A DNA stretch of 64,000 bases from Ceratopteris richardii (GCA_020310875.1 CM035423.1:126051664-126115663); one strand, 5' to 3'. Positions 1 to 11,719 are shown, counted from the stretch's first letter. The notes: generated from the sequence alone by a model not told the origin. Translations and numbers: made by a program.

Positions 1-346
1 TTGGTAAGTTATCTATTAAATTTTATTTATGAAATGTATTTTTCTTCATCATGGTAAGTTATTATTTATATGTATTTTTCTGCATCATGGTTCTTAAAAG
101 AAAGTCAATTTCATTACATCAAGATATTCATTTTTGTAATCACTTTTGGATTGCATTTAGGTTCTGAAATAGACTTTAGCCATGCTTATCATTCACTGTC
201 ACATTAAATTCCAGTTTTTCCAATTCCATGCATATGTTTTTACATGGGATATGCTTATGACTGTTCAGTGATGGGACATGTGAATGGCCATCCATGTTTA
301 TTTTATTCTTATCAACTAAGATCAGTTGCTTGTCAACTAGGAGGCA
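1..346 (+). mobile_element. 3' internal end of non-coding LTR element (family A)
   Basis: This stretch, mainly from about 171 on, matches 37930-38151 with moderate divergence. Both copies run into a purine tract (aggaggca here, ggggggca there) directly before an LTR that begins TGTTATAC. I read it as the end of the internal region of a plus-strand element whose start lies outside the window. No coding sequence is visible. Confidence 0.6.
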
Positions 347-851
347 TGTTATACTTTATGCAGTAATCGAATGTTATATGGATTTTAATATCTTGAGGTT
401 TTTAATGTGATTTGTGTTTTGATTTAGCAGGAAAAGCCTCATGGGGGTGTGAACGCGCCTGGACTTATTTAGATATTTTTGAAGATATTTAGAAGAATAT
501 TTAGAAGATAGTATTTTAGTTATTTTTGTAAAAATAATAGATCACTTTAGAAAGCCACATTTTTCTAAAAATAGTAGATCGCTTGAAAAGCAACGATTTT
601 GTAAATAAAGCAAATTTTCATAAATGAGCACTTTTAGAAGCACCACCCTCATGTATCTTCTATTCACGACATGATGAAAAATTCCTATAAATACACATCC
701 TCTAATAGACTCATCCATCAGAGTATGTGGGGGGAGGTTGTACCCAATCTAGTGACAAGTCTCTTGTCTCTTTCTATTCCGTTTATGATTTTGTGAGATT
801 TCATTTCTGTACTATCCTCTGCATACATGCGTCTGTGGGATCTGGCCAACA
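347..851 (+). repeat. LTR of family A (3' LTR)
   Basis: It starts TGTTATACTT and ends CCAACA. It aligns over its length with the LTR at 38152-38671, including the shared tail motif agTATGTGGGGGGAG and the pyrimidine-rich block after it. The internal end of the element lies directly upstream, so this is a 3' LTR rather than a solo LTR. The downstream boundary is inferred from the related copy that ends GTTAACA before a primer-binding site at 36533. Confidence 0.65.
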
Positions 852-1150
852 GTATTTTTGCCTCGACGTCGATATAGGTGTCGATATGCATGCCAGTACC
901 AAAGTGTTGGTATAAGCACTGGTATAGGTGCAGGTATAAGCATTGGTAATCAACCAATACCACCGATATAAGGCTTGGTACCCATGTCGATAAATTTGCA
1001 TCGATATAGATGCCGGTATCTTTTTACAAAGGGAGGGTATAATCAATGGTATAATAATTGGTATTAAAATCACGAGTATAAGCATTAGTAAGTCCCTCGG
1101 AAAAAGCATCGGTATAGGTGTTGATATGTTGTTGGACATACTGACGCTCA
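852..1150. repeat. Degenerate GGTATA-type short-repeat array
   Basis: About 300 bases are built from irregular repeats of GGTATAAGCAYTGGTAT and related words (GATATAGGTG, CCGGTATC), many partly self-complementary. It directly follows an LTR end. It resembles in style the GTATCGTGTATC array at 29.6-30.2 kb, but the words differ. Open frames here are low-complexity by-products and I do not call them genes. Confidence 0.5.
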
Positions 1151-1393
1151 TACCTTCACCATACCGACGACCTTATCTACAAAATTTTTTGGGCAAAGTG
1201 TGTTGACTCTTGTCGCAGCAACATTACCATATTGTTGTGTAGCAAAAGACAATACAATCTACCAAAAAAAAACTGAGTACATGTGACATGTACTCTAGTG
1301 GTTGTTGATTGAAGGTTTACATGATCGACAACAAAAATATGATTTGATAAAGCAAAACACATGAACATAAAAGATATGAGCAGAATGAACCAT

Positions 1394-1652
1394 GAACCAT
1401 GTACAAAAGAGATATTCTATAAATGAACCATGTGCAAAAGAGATATATACTCCATAAATGAACCATGTGCATAAGAGATATATATTCCATAAATGAACCA
1501 TGTACAAAAGTGTGGCAAACCACAACCATATATGAGCCAAATACAAAATATGGCAAACCACTACCATATAGGAACCAAATACAAAATTGTGGTGCACTAC
1601 TGCCATATATGAGCCAAGTAAAAAATTGTGTCACACCACTACCATACACATG
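1394..1652. repeat. Two adjacent tandem-repeat blocks
   Basis: Block one repeats GAACCATGTGCAAAAGAG at 1394, 1425, 1460 and 1495 (period 31-35). Block two repeats CCATATATGAGCCAAATACA-like units at 1526, 1564 and 1603 (period about 38-39), with a further partial unit near 1652. They lie downstream of the CACTA transposase remains on the minus strand. CACTA elements often carry short subterminal repeats, so they may belong to that element, but I could not find the CACTA terminus. Confidence 0.6.
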
Positions 1653-2489
1653 CTGAGAGGGATCAAACCATCTATATTTGCAGTCCTACAACAAAGCAGA
1701 TCCATGAAATGAGACAAATTGACATGATATTTATAAACAAAAATTAAAAAATACCAAACCAAGTTTATATGAAATGATTGCATTGCATCCCTCCAAGTCC
1801 TCCAATGCTGCAACTAATCCATGAAGATATCCATAAGCCTCTTCTTCTCCTCTTGGAGGATGCCCCACTACCAACTCCTACAACAAATATGCAAAACGTT
1901 AGATGAACGTACATGATGTGCTTAATGCAAAAAAATTTAATCATCAAAATGATGGTTACAAGCTCGTGATGCATAGTGTTGTACCCTTTGTACCCAAATG
2001 TGATGCTCTAGCTGTATCTAGACGTGTGGCGGCCACATCTCACTACTGACGATATCGGTCAAGAGTCTATTGCTACTCATTGTGGATCATATCCCACTCC
2101 TCAGTGTCTAACTATACATGCTTCTATAAGCCTGCTATGAAAGCATCACAAGCCTCTGATAGTCGATGGGACATCACCTCACACGTCGTGGATCCACTTT
2201 GAGATGACAATAGGGTGCCCAAATCTTGACTAGTACTTGTGATATATCAACTCTGTGATATAATTATTTTGATCTTTGTCCTGTTCACTTCATTTCATCA
2301 TGATAGAGTGTCCAAATTGTATGGATCACAATTGTCATATGTGCTAACCCATGGCCTTTCTGACTGCATCCATCATTAGAGCTCCATCACGTATAGGGTA
2401 CACCTTGGAGTCATCATGGTCATGAGCACCCCAACGTGTAGGTGGTGTACTATGTGGTGTACCTGCATCTGAGATACTTGCTCTAGGAA
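1653..2489. other. Unclassified degenerate DNA beside CACTA remains
   Basis: There are only short, stop-ridden frames on both strands. Position and orientation suggest it belongs to the 3' part of the disrupted CACTA element (a second, TNPA-like gene or intron). No domain is recognisable. Confidence 0.25.
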
Positions 2490-2576
2490 GTGGGACATAC
2501 AACATCTATCGCACTACCTCCACAACATCCACCTCCTCCAGATCCACTTTTAGATCCACCTCTAGAACCTGCTCCT

Positions 2577-2942
2577 CTAGAGCGTGACCTTGATCGATGG
2601 GACAACACCTATATCGCGTTGTGGTGTCAGACGCATACATGGATTGCTGGAACCACTAGGGGATGGCTGAGAGGGCGATCGTGGTGGATTCATAAAGCTA
2701 GGAGTACCTCCGATGGGAGTAGTCCTGCCAAAGGGAGTGAGGCCGGTGAGAGTAGTCCCACCAAAGGGATTGGTGCCTACGGGAGTGCCACCGGTGGGAG
2801 TGAGGCCGGATGGAGTGCTATCGTGAGTGATCCGGTATTGCGATGCTCTAACCATATAAGTAGGAGGTGCTTGAGATATAAACTCCATAAACTGCTCCTC
2901 TATCATGGAGTGCAGAGTGACTGGTGGACTGTGTCCCATCAT
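2577..2942 (-). pseudogene. Gly/Thr/Pro-repeat exon downstream of CACTA transposase
   Basis: This is an open frame of 121 residues starting MMGHSPPV. It has an ordinary N-terminal part of about 50 residues, then roughly ten degenerate repeats of the type GLTPxGGTPxG, then a Ser/Pro-rich tail. It lies about 120 bases beyond the stop of the CACTA transposase remains on the same strand. It could therefore be the next exon or the second gene of that element, since CACTA elements usually encode two proteins. I do not recognise a family. The repeats could equally be a low-complexity artefact, so the call rests mainly on position. Confidence 0.35.
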
Positions 2943-3061
2943 GCTCTACAATAAAAACTCAAATAATTATAATATAATTATAATAGTAATAAAGAAAGAT
3001 AGTAGTGTACAAAAAAACATAACAAAATAAATAAACACAAATTAGTATGTACAAGTGTTTG

Positions 3062-3299
3062 CTTCATAAATCCTCTATTCTAGCATTCTCTTGGAGATCT
3101 GATGTGCAGAGGATATCTATCTCTACATTGGTGACTTCTAGATCTCTTGGTATGGCTGCTCCTTCTTGATCATCATCCTCGTACAACATATCATCTATCA
3201 CTTCATTGTGTACCTCATCTTCTTCAAAGACCTCTTCATCTTGGACAATGATCTCTTCCTCCTCCACTACCAAATGCACCTTAGAGTCCACTATGAATG
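3062..3299 (-). pseudogene. CACTA transposase, C-terminal acidic part
   Basis: The frame is rich in Asp and Glu (VVEEEEIIVQDEEVFEEDEV) and ends with a stop at about 3064. Its upstream edge is exactly the target site of the LTR element at 3305-9547. With that element and one copy of the GAATT duplication taken out, the frame joins without a shift to the minus-strand frame ending at 9553 (VEEI then PFIVDS). Acidic tails are common after the DUF4216 region of plant CACTA transposases. This is one end of a single gene split by insertion; the rest is at 9553-11490. Confidence 0.7.
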
Positions 3300-3304
3300 G
3301 AATT

Positions 3305-3816
3305 TGTGGTATAATTCATGGGCTCAAAAGGTTAAAGATATGGATTCTAAAGGTTAGAATATGATGTATGTTTGCTTTGGTCTAACCCTTGAATTACCTT
3401 TGGAACATGCCTTGAACCTTTGGGTGAAAACCCTTGAGGTATTTATTCATATGAGCTCCCAATTGAATGGTTAGAACCTTAGGCTTGATTTATCCTAAGG
3501 TGTGGGAACCTTAGTCTTGGGAGAAGCTTCTCTATGAGCCACCTTGTGTGTACGTGAGAGAAGAATCCCCATTTGATTTAGAAGGCATGTGATAGACCTT
3601 GGGAAATTAGAAGGCATGTGATAACCCTTGGGAAAGTGTCCACATGAGGGACACCTGGCTAGACACTTGGACAATCTCAAGGACATGCACCCCTTGGGCT
3701 AGAGGTATATATATGGGTGTTGGATGGGTGGATACGTGCTCTCTCTTCTCTAATGGTCTTGATAGTTGATTGATTCTTTCATAGTTTAGTTGTTTGTGGA
3801 ATTTAGTTTCACAACA
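3305..3816 (+). repeat. 5' LTR of the LARD-like element
   Basis: It starts TGTGGTATAATTC and ends TTTCACAACA. It is nearly the same as 9020-9547. It carries a TATA-like stretch (gtatatatatggg) about 100 bases before its end, a plausible core promoter. It is preceded by the target duplication GAATT. Confidence 0.9.
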
Positions 3817-3817
3817 T

Positions 3818-3831
3818 TGGTATTTAGAGCC
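3818..3831 (+). promoter_or_regulatory. Primer-binding site (tRNA-iMet type)
   Basis: TGGTATTTAGAGCC lies one base after the 5' LTR. The usual plant site is TGGTATCAGAGCC, so it carries two or three changes. It would prime minus-strand DNA synthesis. Confidence 0.8.
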
Positions 3832-4401
3832 ATCTCTCTACATACTACGATTGAGATTCGTACAAGCTGTTTGCCCATGCATGAAATCTAGGCGTCGAGA
3901 GACTTTGAAGAAGAAGATTTCATAGTATGCAAAATTTTGTCCACGTGATCGTGCCCCACGTTAATGCGCACGCAAGCAGATCATGCCCCACATTAATGCG
4001 CATGTGAGCAGATCAACTTCCAACTGGATTCCATCAATCCGGGTAGAATAGCAGCTCGACCACGCTTCTCTCTAGGGAGAGTAAGAGTGAACGTGCACCC
4101 TCAAGCTGCTCTTCGATGTTGATATTAGAAGTGTCTTCATTCTCTTGAATATGAAGACCTTGAAAGACAAAAGATCTGTGCATATGGGATTAACAATGCA
4201 TGCCTCTACTTAGATAGCCATCATCGAATGAAGACTCACAAATACATAGTGAAGAGCCTATTCGATCTTCCTATCGACTGCATAATATTCAACTTGAAGA
4301 AAAGACAGGAGTTCTTCACTTTAAACTTGGATGGATGGTCTTGACTCTTCATCAGAGAAATTGGGGAAGTAATTTTTATTGCTTCTTGTTATGCATACTT
4401 C

Positions 4402-4440
<39 letters not shown>

Positions 4441-4442
4441 TT
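4402..4442. repeat. (ATT)n microsatellite
   Basis: About 13 uninterrupted ATT units within the non-coding interior of the LARD-like element. Confidence 0.95.
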
Positions 4443-6325
4443 TCAAGGAACTTTGATCATTATGATCCACTTTTCTGAATTAGTTCGAAATTAAGAGAGC
4501 ATAAAATGCATGAGATGCATGAGTTATAGTCCATGGAGTATTTGTGTTATCATGAACTTAGGAAAGTATTCATTTAGAATATTGCCATATACATAAGCCT
4601 TATTTTAGATATTAAATGAATTTTGAAATCTTTTCTTATGGCATATGATAAAAAAGTTTGTATATAATCGTGTGTTCATAATAGGACATGTAAATATCCA
4701 TCAAAAGATCCCTAGAGTTTTGGAGCACCTAGAAAAACTAGTAAGAATAAAATGCCCCAAGCTTCCAATGCCAAAAGTGATGGAAGGCTAAGCCTCGTCA
4801 TGCAATGGATCAAAGGATGAATGTAGCTATAATAGAGGTAAGTACTATTGGGAATCTAATCATTTTCATTTGCTTCCAAGGCCATGTTAAGTAATGCATA
4901 TAGATATGCATTTCAAACGAAGAAGATTGTTCACATGCACATAGAGAAGTGCATAAATTTATTCATCTAAGTGCATTTAAGGCATAGATGAATAGCTAAA
5001 GGTTTTCAATTTAAATGTACTCACTATCTCAATATGGATAAAGAGTGAACATAAAAAGTCTAGCATAGCATGGCATGAGCATGAATGGAAATCACGAACA
5101 TATGTGGAACATAGACTTATGTGTATAATGGAATTCCAAGGATGAATTCCATGCATGCTTTAAGGACAGGTTCAGTACTTGGACCTTATGCATGCTAAGC
5201 ATCTTCAAGCAAACATGTATCGGTTCTTGGCATACATGATATATTGAATCACTTATGCATGGGTGGATGGGATATGAGAGAGAAGTAAGTTCAACAAGTT
5301 TAAAGTTTAAACTAGGAATGACTTCTTTGTGTGAAGTCAAAAGCATAAAAGTTTAATGGTATCTTGATCAATAGCCATTAACTTTTATGCTTTTTGTATG
5401 GTGGCTTAATCCAAAAGCCAAAAAAACTTATTTCAAATAGAAAAACCTTAAGCTTCGAGTCCTACTTATGGACCTTGAAGTTCCATAATACCCATAGCAT
5501 GCCTGATCACCAAGGCCAAGGACTTAGGTTACAAAATACACAATATTAACCATAAGATAATGGACATCCAAAAGACAAATGAGAAGCCTATATTAGACTA
5601 TACACACATGGGATAATTTTTCATTGTGAACGATGTTAAGGAGTTCATAGTAACTTCACCATTTGATCATTGAGGAGAATCATCACATTAAACGGGGGAA
5701 GAGAATGTCGTAAAATGACATATTAAGGAAAAAATGGTTGAACCATTTTACCTTTTTAAGCATTCATTTCTTCCCCAATAAGCTTCTTCCTTCATTCACA
5801 AGAGGTAGGATCCATTTGGAGCTTTGAGAAAATTGCTTCAAGATTGAAGAGTTGTAACTCATTAAGCATATCTAGATAAGAGGAAGATTAAAGGGTTGAA
5901 AGAAACTCTTAAGACCTCTACTCCAAAATGTGCTCTATGAGTAAGAAACAATTTATCAAGATGGTTAAAAAGGTAACCATTTAGAAAAGCTTATGATTCA
6001 CTATATCCTTTGATACAGATGCCTACTTATGCCAATAGATAATATCTAGTATGTGAATACTAGATCTATTATCAAATGAGATAAACAAAGATAACTTTGA
6101 TTGCATCTGATCAAGGAAATAGTTCAATGAAAGCTTACTTTTCAAAGTCTTTTCAAAGAACAAATCAAGACTCTGTAAGAATGTAACTTACAAATATTTT
6201 GATTATATTTGATAAGACTAAAATGTATAGGAGTTTAATCCTTGAGTAAGAGCTAAAGTTGTCTACACTAAGGTGAGATTGTAAATTGGATGGTATGGGA
6301 GGTCTAGGTTTACAATGTCACTTAA

Positions 6326-6523
6326 GTGGGTTCAATGGTATGGAACACTAAACTTAAGGATAATGGAAGCTTAAGCTCAAGGATATTGGAGAACCTTTTC
6401 AATCAAGGATTTAGCATAAATGAAACCTCCCATTTGGATAGGAAATTAAAAGAACATCAATTTCCTACAGTTTTCGAGGACGAAAACTCCTTAAAGTGGG
6501 GAAGAAAGGTATCATCAATATGA
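6326..6523 (+). pseudogene. Remnant resembling a gypsy pol 3' end
   Basis: The last third of this 65-residue frame reads TVFEDENSLKWGRK. The DNA TTCGAGGACGAAAACTCC is followed by a purine tract (aaagtggggaagaaagg). Many plant chromoviruses (Ty3/gypsy) end pol with a phrase of this kind, just before the polypurine tract and 3' LTR. The rest of the frame is not recognisable. I take it as a fossil of the coding parent, or of a second element nested in the LARD-like element. The identification rests on one short motif. Confidence 0.35.
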
Positions 6524-6984
6524 TACTTCTAAGCAAAATATATTCCTTAAATCTTTCATGAAAGTTAAGGAGTACATTGGATGTCCAAGCATCTAAGTGT
6601 GTTTGAGTTAAATCTCAAACAAATTAAGAACTAGATATATAAGAAGGGAATTCATTAAAGAATTCCATTTTGGCAAGTAAACTAAGGTAAGCTAGCCAAA
6701 CACTTGAAGCATATTCAGAGTAGGGTATCTAAGAAAGTTTGGATCGATAAGGATGGCAACTCGCTTAAGTCAAAAGGGTGACATATAATTGTTGATTCCT
6801 AAGAGGAGAATAGTTAATGGTTTGAAGAACATCAACATGATGTTGACCAGTTAAGCAAGGATATCAACTCATGAGGGTATGAGTTGAAGATCCAAAGAAA
6901 GACCCATGGGTAAATATCATTGAAAAAGGGATCTAAAGGAGAAAAGACTTGATCTTATCTCATGTTAAATTAGATAGAGGAATT

Positions 6985-7150
6985 TTGAGAAAGCCAAGTG
7001 ACCTAACTTGGTATCAAACCTTTTATGGTTGGATAATCCAAGTGACCTAACTTGGTCAAATATATGAAACCCTTTATGTTTGGTTAATCCAAGTGGCCTA
7101 CATTGGTCAAAAAGATCAAACCCTTTTATAGTCTGATACCAAGGAAAGTT
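6985..7150. repeat. Imperfect tandem repeat, about 65-base unit
   Basis: Units built around CCAAGTGACCTAACTTGGT and a following TTTATGGTTGGATAATC segment occur about two and a half times. CCAAGTgaccTAACTTGG is itself nearly an inverted repeat, so each unit can form a short hairpin. It lies in the interior of the LARD-like element. Confidence 0.7.
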
Positions 7151-8540
7151 CAAAGGTCAACCTAAGAGACCTTTGAATTACCTGGCATTAGATTGAGAAA
7201 CCTTATTCTTTGCTCTCATGATTATGATGCCAAGGAATCCCAAGATGGAATTCATGATCATGGGTAAATAATCAGAGAACATGAAAAGGACAAAAAAAAT
7301 GGAAACATTAAGGATGTGGTTCTACAAATTGGAGAAAGAACTCACTGGTATGGGACAGTGAGAAATAACTACCATTGAAAATTTTCTTTGATGTCTAGCA
7401 AGAAAATAGGCTCAAGACCCGATAGGAATTATCAGGATAAGCCTTAAAGATAAGACCATTTAGATTAAGGTCTTAGGTTCATTATGAGGTGTAAAAATGT
7501 ACCTCCTTGAACCAATTTAATACACCTGGTTGTATGAACAAAAGGGTAAATAGAATGAACATGACATTGACTCTAGAAAAGGCTATCCTTTATCCTCTTA
7601 AGCAGATGCATTTTTCTTAATAAAATGCATAGCCAAATTTTATATGGTACAATAAATTTGGATAAGTAAGAGGGTAAATAATTTTGGGAGTTTACCAAGT
7701 TAAACTCCAAAAGTAAAGTCAAGCCTATTCAAGTATAATAACCTTGAATGAAATAATGATCTATAAAAAATCGTATTTTGAATCTTTGGTGAGAACAAGT
7801 AAGCTGCAAAACTTGAATCATCTAAACTCCATCTAATTGAAAATCTAGAAGGTATCTTGATGGCTTGATAAAGCATTATTCCTCAATTATTTTGAGGATT
7901 TGAAGGAATTGGTTTAGTAAGATCTGTTTCTTTTTGCAAAGCTTTGGTGACCTTCGAGGTTAGTATACATAACTATCTTGAGTATGAACCAGAATCGGTT
8001 CAAGATAGTTAGTATCGATTCTCGTTGGAAAAAACTAGCTAACAATGAACAAGGTAGAGACCCAAGAGAATGGTCTAAATCATAATTCCAATTCCTAAAG
8101 TTATCTTTGGATCTAATTCTTGAATGTCAAATCTTCCAAAAGGATTAAACTCTATTATGAGAATTAATCTAGGGAAAATCAAAGATGATCAAGATAAGGA
8201 TCCACTTGTAGACATGAACTTTCAAAATTGGGTATATTGTCATTCCGAATACTTGAACTTTATGTTTCAAGAAAACATAGAGGCTTGGAATAAGTCCAGC
8301 TAAGTTGCCAAGGAATGAGAAGATAGTATTCTCCTCATTTTATTGAGCATGTTTTGGTAGGGACTCATTAGACCCACTTTGCTGAGTTCATATCTTTAGG
8401 TAAATGCTATCAAATACAAATAAAGTATATTTTTATTTGAAAAGGACTATAAAGGAATAAGTTAAGTTTAGAACATCTAAAGATTCCTCTCCTTTCTCTT
8501 GAAAGTGGAAGATGAATCTAGTTTCGGGCCCTTTCAAGAT

Positions 8541-8750
8541 AAATTTCTAGGCAAGTACAAAGTGTACTGAAATTGGAGCTCTAGGTTTGTGAAAGTGCCA
8601 AAAGAAAATTTATAAATTTCTAGGAAAGTACAAAGTGTACTGAAATTGGAGCTCTAGGTTTGTAAAAGTGCCTAAAATTATAAATTTCTAGGAAAGTACA
8701 AAGTGTACTGAAATTGGAGCTCTAGGTTTGTGAAAGTGCCAAAAGAAAAA
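8541..8750. repeat. Three-copy tandem repeat, 68-73 base unit
   Basis: Copies start AAATTTCTAGG at 8541, 8614 and 8682. They share AAAGTACAAAGTGTACTG, GGAGCTCTAGGTTTG and AAAGTGCC with very few differences, so the amplification is younger than the surrounding decay. GTACAAAGTGTAC is close to palindromic. Confidence 0.85.
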
Positions 8751-9004
8751 GACCACCAAAGAAGTCCACCCATTTCACTAGTCCATAGGTACAAGGCATA
8801 CATGTACATTCGAGTGGACTAAGGGAAACTGATTTGGGCAAGGATCATAAATCATTTTCTTTCAGATTAAGGTAGGGATTATCCCTTATCTGATTACTGG
8901 AAATGAATTTAAAGAGAGAGATGACCATGCTCACAGTATAGATCATGGTGCATGGGTAATACTTCACATATTATACCTACACACATTTTCAAGGACAAAA
9001 ATAT

Positions 9005-9019
9005 TAAAGGGGGGAAGAA
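9005..9019 (+). promoter_or_regulatory. Polypurine tract of the LARD-like element
   Basis: AAAGGGGGGAAGAA directly precedes the 3' LTR start TGTTGTATAA. This is the expected primer for plus-strand DNA synthesis. Confidence 0.85.
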
Positions 9020-9547
9020 TGTTGTATAATTCATTGGTTCAAAAAGGTAAACATATGGACTCTAAAGGTTAGAATATGATGTATGTTTTCTTTGGTATAA
9101 CCCTTGAATTACCTTTGGAACATGCCTTGAATCTTTGGGTGAAACCCTTGGTTTTAACCCTTGAGGTATTTATTCATATGAGCTCCCAATTGAATGGTTA
9201 GAACCTTAGGCTTGATTTATCCTAAGGTGTGGGAACCTTAGTCTTGAGAGAAGCTTCTCTAGGAGCCACCTTGTGTGTACATGAGAGAAGAAACCTCATT
9301 TGATTTAGAAGGCATGTGATAGACCTTGGGAAATTAGAAGGCATGTGATCACCCTTGGGAAAGTGTCGACATGAGGGACACTTGGCTTGACACTTGGCCA
9401 ATCTCAAGGACATGCATACCCTTGGGCTAGGGGTATATATATGGGAGGAGTTGGATGGGCGGATACATGCTCTCTCTTCTCTAGTGGTCTTGCTAGTTGA
9501 TTGATTCTTTCATAGTTTAGTTGTTTTTGGAATTTAGTTTCACAATA
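9020..9547 (+). repeat. 3' LTR of the LARD-like element
   Basis: It starts TGTTGTATAATTC and ends TTTCACAATA, where the 5' copy has CACAACA. It is followed directly by the second copy of GAATT. It contains a short extra segment (cccttggttttaa) that the 5' LTR lacks. Confidence 0.9.
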
Positions 9548-9552
9548 GAATT

Positions 9553-10800
9553 TCTTCTACATCTATGTCCTCGCAAATTTATCCGCTACGTGGAGAGACT
9601 TGTAAAACAAATAGCCACTCTGGTTGTTTCGAATCCAGCATAAAGACAATCTGCCCACAGTGTTTGGGAACTACAAATGTATCTCTTTCGTCTGTTCATA
9701 TCTTTGTGGAGTCTACTTGAAGAAAACCACTCTTATCATGCCTCACTATTGCATTTCTTCTTGAGGTCACTACTTTGAACCATTTCACATCAAATAGAAT
9801 GTAGTCAAACCTCGTGAAGGATAGCTAGAAGAGACCTTGGATCACTCTATAATACTTGAGCTGACCTTCTTGAGCATTCTTGTCTCTTGCACTAGCTCTA
9901 CTTTTTTGGAAAAAGTTCATCATCACCCTAGTATCAAAAGTAGACATATTTTCATGGATTCATGCGATCCGAAAGTGTCAACCATGAGAACATAGTGCAC
10001 CATAGTGCACCTTCTCTTCTTCAAAGATATCCTCATCTTCTATTGCAACTTGTGAAACAGATTTATCTAGCCATGTGCTCATTAGAAAGGGTGGAAGAGG
10101 TTGAAGACTTTACGAAAGAGACAAAAAGTGAGTGGGACGATTCTTTCGAAATTGAGCTCTTTCCTTTGCATTTGCCTCCTTGGCAAGCTCATACCTCTCC
10201 AACCACTTCTACATAGGCTCAGAGTTAACGATGCAAAACTTAATTGCCTTCTCTCTGAAAGCTGCATCCATTTTTCTTGGCATACCTTTACCTTGAGGTG
10301 CATCACCTACGAGATGAACATCTTCATCATCTCTCCATAAGTGAGGCATTTCTGGGTCTCATATGCATAGAAACTCTGTTATGAATACAACAGACTCTTG
10401 AACAAGCCACCCCTTTGCCATGTTGTCCTTTGGATGTGCTCTCTGAAAAACAAATCCTTTTAATGTCTTCATGAATCTCTCTAAGAGGAACAACCATCGA
10501 CTATTGATAGTTCTTGCTATAGCAACTTCATCAACCACATGAACCAATAAAAGAAGTTAAATTGTGAGAATACTTGTGGGAAAGTATTTCTCAACCATAC
10601 AGACAACCTCTACATCATTGAGTTTTGTACTCTCTATGCTATCTTTCCTTATCTCTTTGGAAGAGATCCATCTTACCAAGGAACTAATTTTATAAATTGT
10701 TGTTCACATGTCCTTCATAGATAGTTTTCCGAAGTGCTTTGGAGTAGTGTGCTTCGAGTCGTGGTCCGCATAGGGGATAAGCCTGGTAACCCAAAATCGA
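9553..10800 (-). pseudogene. CACTA transposase, DUF4218/DUF4216 part (decayed)
   Basis: At 10550-10359 the minus strand encodes HVVDEVAIARTINSRWLFLL and then ERFMKTLKGFV, typical of the DUF4218 domain that follows TNP2 in plant CACTA transposases. At about 9760-9600 it encodes a phrase like ILFDVKWFKVV, typical of DUF4216. Several stops and frame changes lie between, so no protein can be made. The segment is continuous with the TNP2 part upstream. At 9553 it is cut by the LARD-like element, and the C-terminal end continues at 3299. Confidence 0.8.
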
Positions 10801-10829
10801 TAAACCTGAACATTCACCATAACAGGGCA

Positions 10830-11490
10830 AGTCATGCATCATCCACATAAGTATGCATTGCACTCACACCACATCTTCTTATAGGTTGAGACGTGTTGTG
10901 CATAGTAATCCCATCCCATAAAGTGCACAGCTCTTCCAAAAGTGGTGCAAGGTATACATCCATGTTTTTTACCTTATACTTACCTAGCACAATGAGATCT
11001 AATAATAAATGGCCCTTTTTTGTGGCCAGCCATGGTGGGATGTTATAGTTGACCACACATACAAGCAATGTGCCCCATGAGGAGCTGCCTAAATGAAATG
11101 GATTTACTCCATCCATAGCTAGGCCTAGATGTATGTTATGAGGATCTCTAGCAAACTCTGGCCACTCACTATCTATGTGTTTCAAAGCATCAAAATCAGT
11201 AGGCACTCGCATTACACCATTTGTAGACCTACTCTTTACATGCCATGACATTAACTGATGTATGGATTTGCATCTGAATATGCTCTTAATTCTTGGAATG
11301 AAAGGAAAGTGGTGAAGAGCCTTTGGGGGGACTACTTTGCCCACAAGGTCTTCTCTCAGCTTGTTTGCTCCACACTTTGGACATATGTGGAGATGCTCAT
11401 ACTCGTTTCAAAAGAGAATGCAATCATTGGAACATGCATGAATCTTGGTGTATTTCTTCCAACGGACTGTAAATGTTTTTTTGTAGGTCC
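10830..11490 (-). pseudogene. CACTA (En/Spm) TNP2 transposase domain
   Basis: An open frame (11344-10832) reads HHFPFIPRIKSIFRCK, then MSWH, EFARDPHNIHLGLAMDGVNP, NIPPWLATKKG and VYLAPLLEELCTLWDG. These are hallmarks of the tnp2 transposase family of CACTA DNA transposons, which bind and cut element ends. The frame extends upstream in phase through HICPKCGAN and IHACSNDCILF, separated only by one TGA. At about 10850 it shifts frame into WMMHDLPCYGECSG, another TNP2 phrase. So the gene carries at least one nonsense codon and one frameshift. Its N-terminal exon beyond 11490 is not recognisable. The family assignment is firm; inactivity is seen directly. Confidence 0.9.
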
Positions 11491-11719
11491 AGTTGTAGGT
11501 CCACATGTTGAAGGCATGTCATTTCCATTTGGTAGAAACTGATCTTTTAGAAGCCTGCAAGAGATAAGCAATTACAATGATATTAGTAAATGAACTTATT
11601 TTGATACAGCAATGAGAATTTATTTCAAATCAACTTATTTGAACAATTCAGAGACACTACTATATGAACATCCATAAATGGTTTGAAGATTGAGCATCAT
11701 GAGAGATGCAGTTAGTATA

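Larger units (their letters stand above)
3305..9547 (+). mobile_element. Complete non-coding LTR retrotransposon (LARD-like)
   Basis: The LTRs are 512 and 528 bases. The element is flanked by the 5-base duplication GAATT (3300-3304 and 9548-9552). A tRNA-iMet-type primer site lies two bases after the 5' LTR, and a polypurine tract touches the 3' LTR. The internal 5.2 kb has no frame that looks like gag or pol, so the element must have moved with proteins from elsewhere. This matches large retrotransposon derivatives. By eye the LTRs differ at roughly 5-7% of sites plus small indels, so it is not recent. It disrupts the CACTA transposase. Remnants inside (about 6470 and 5680) resemble 3' ends of chromovirus-type gypsy elements, which suggests that parentage. 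Confidence 0.85.
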
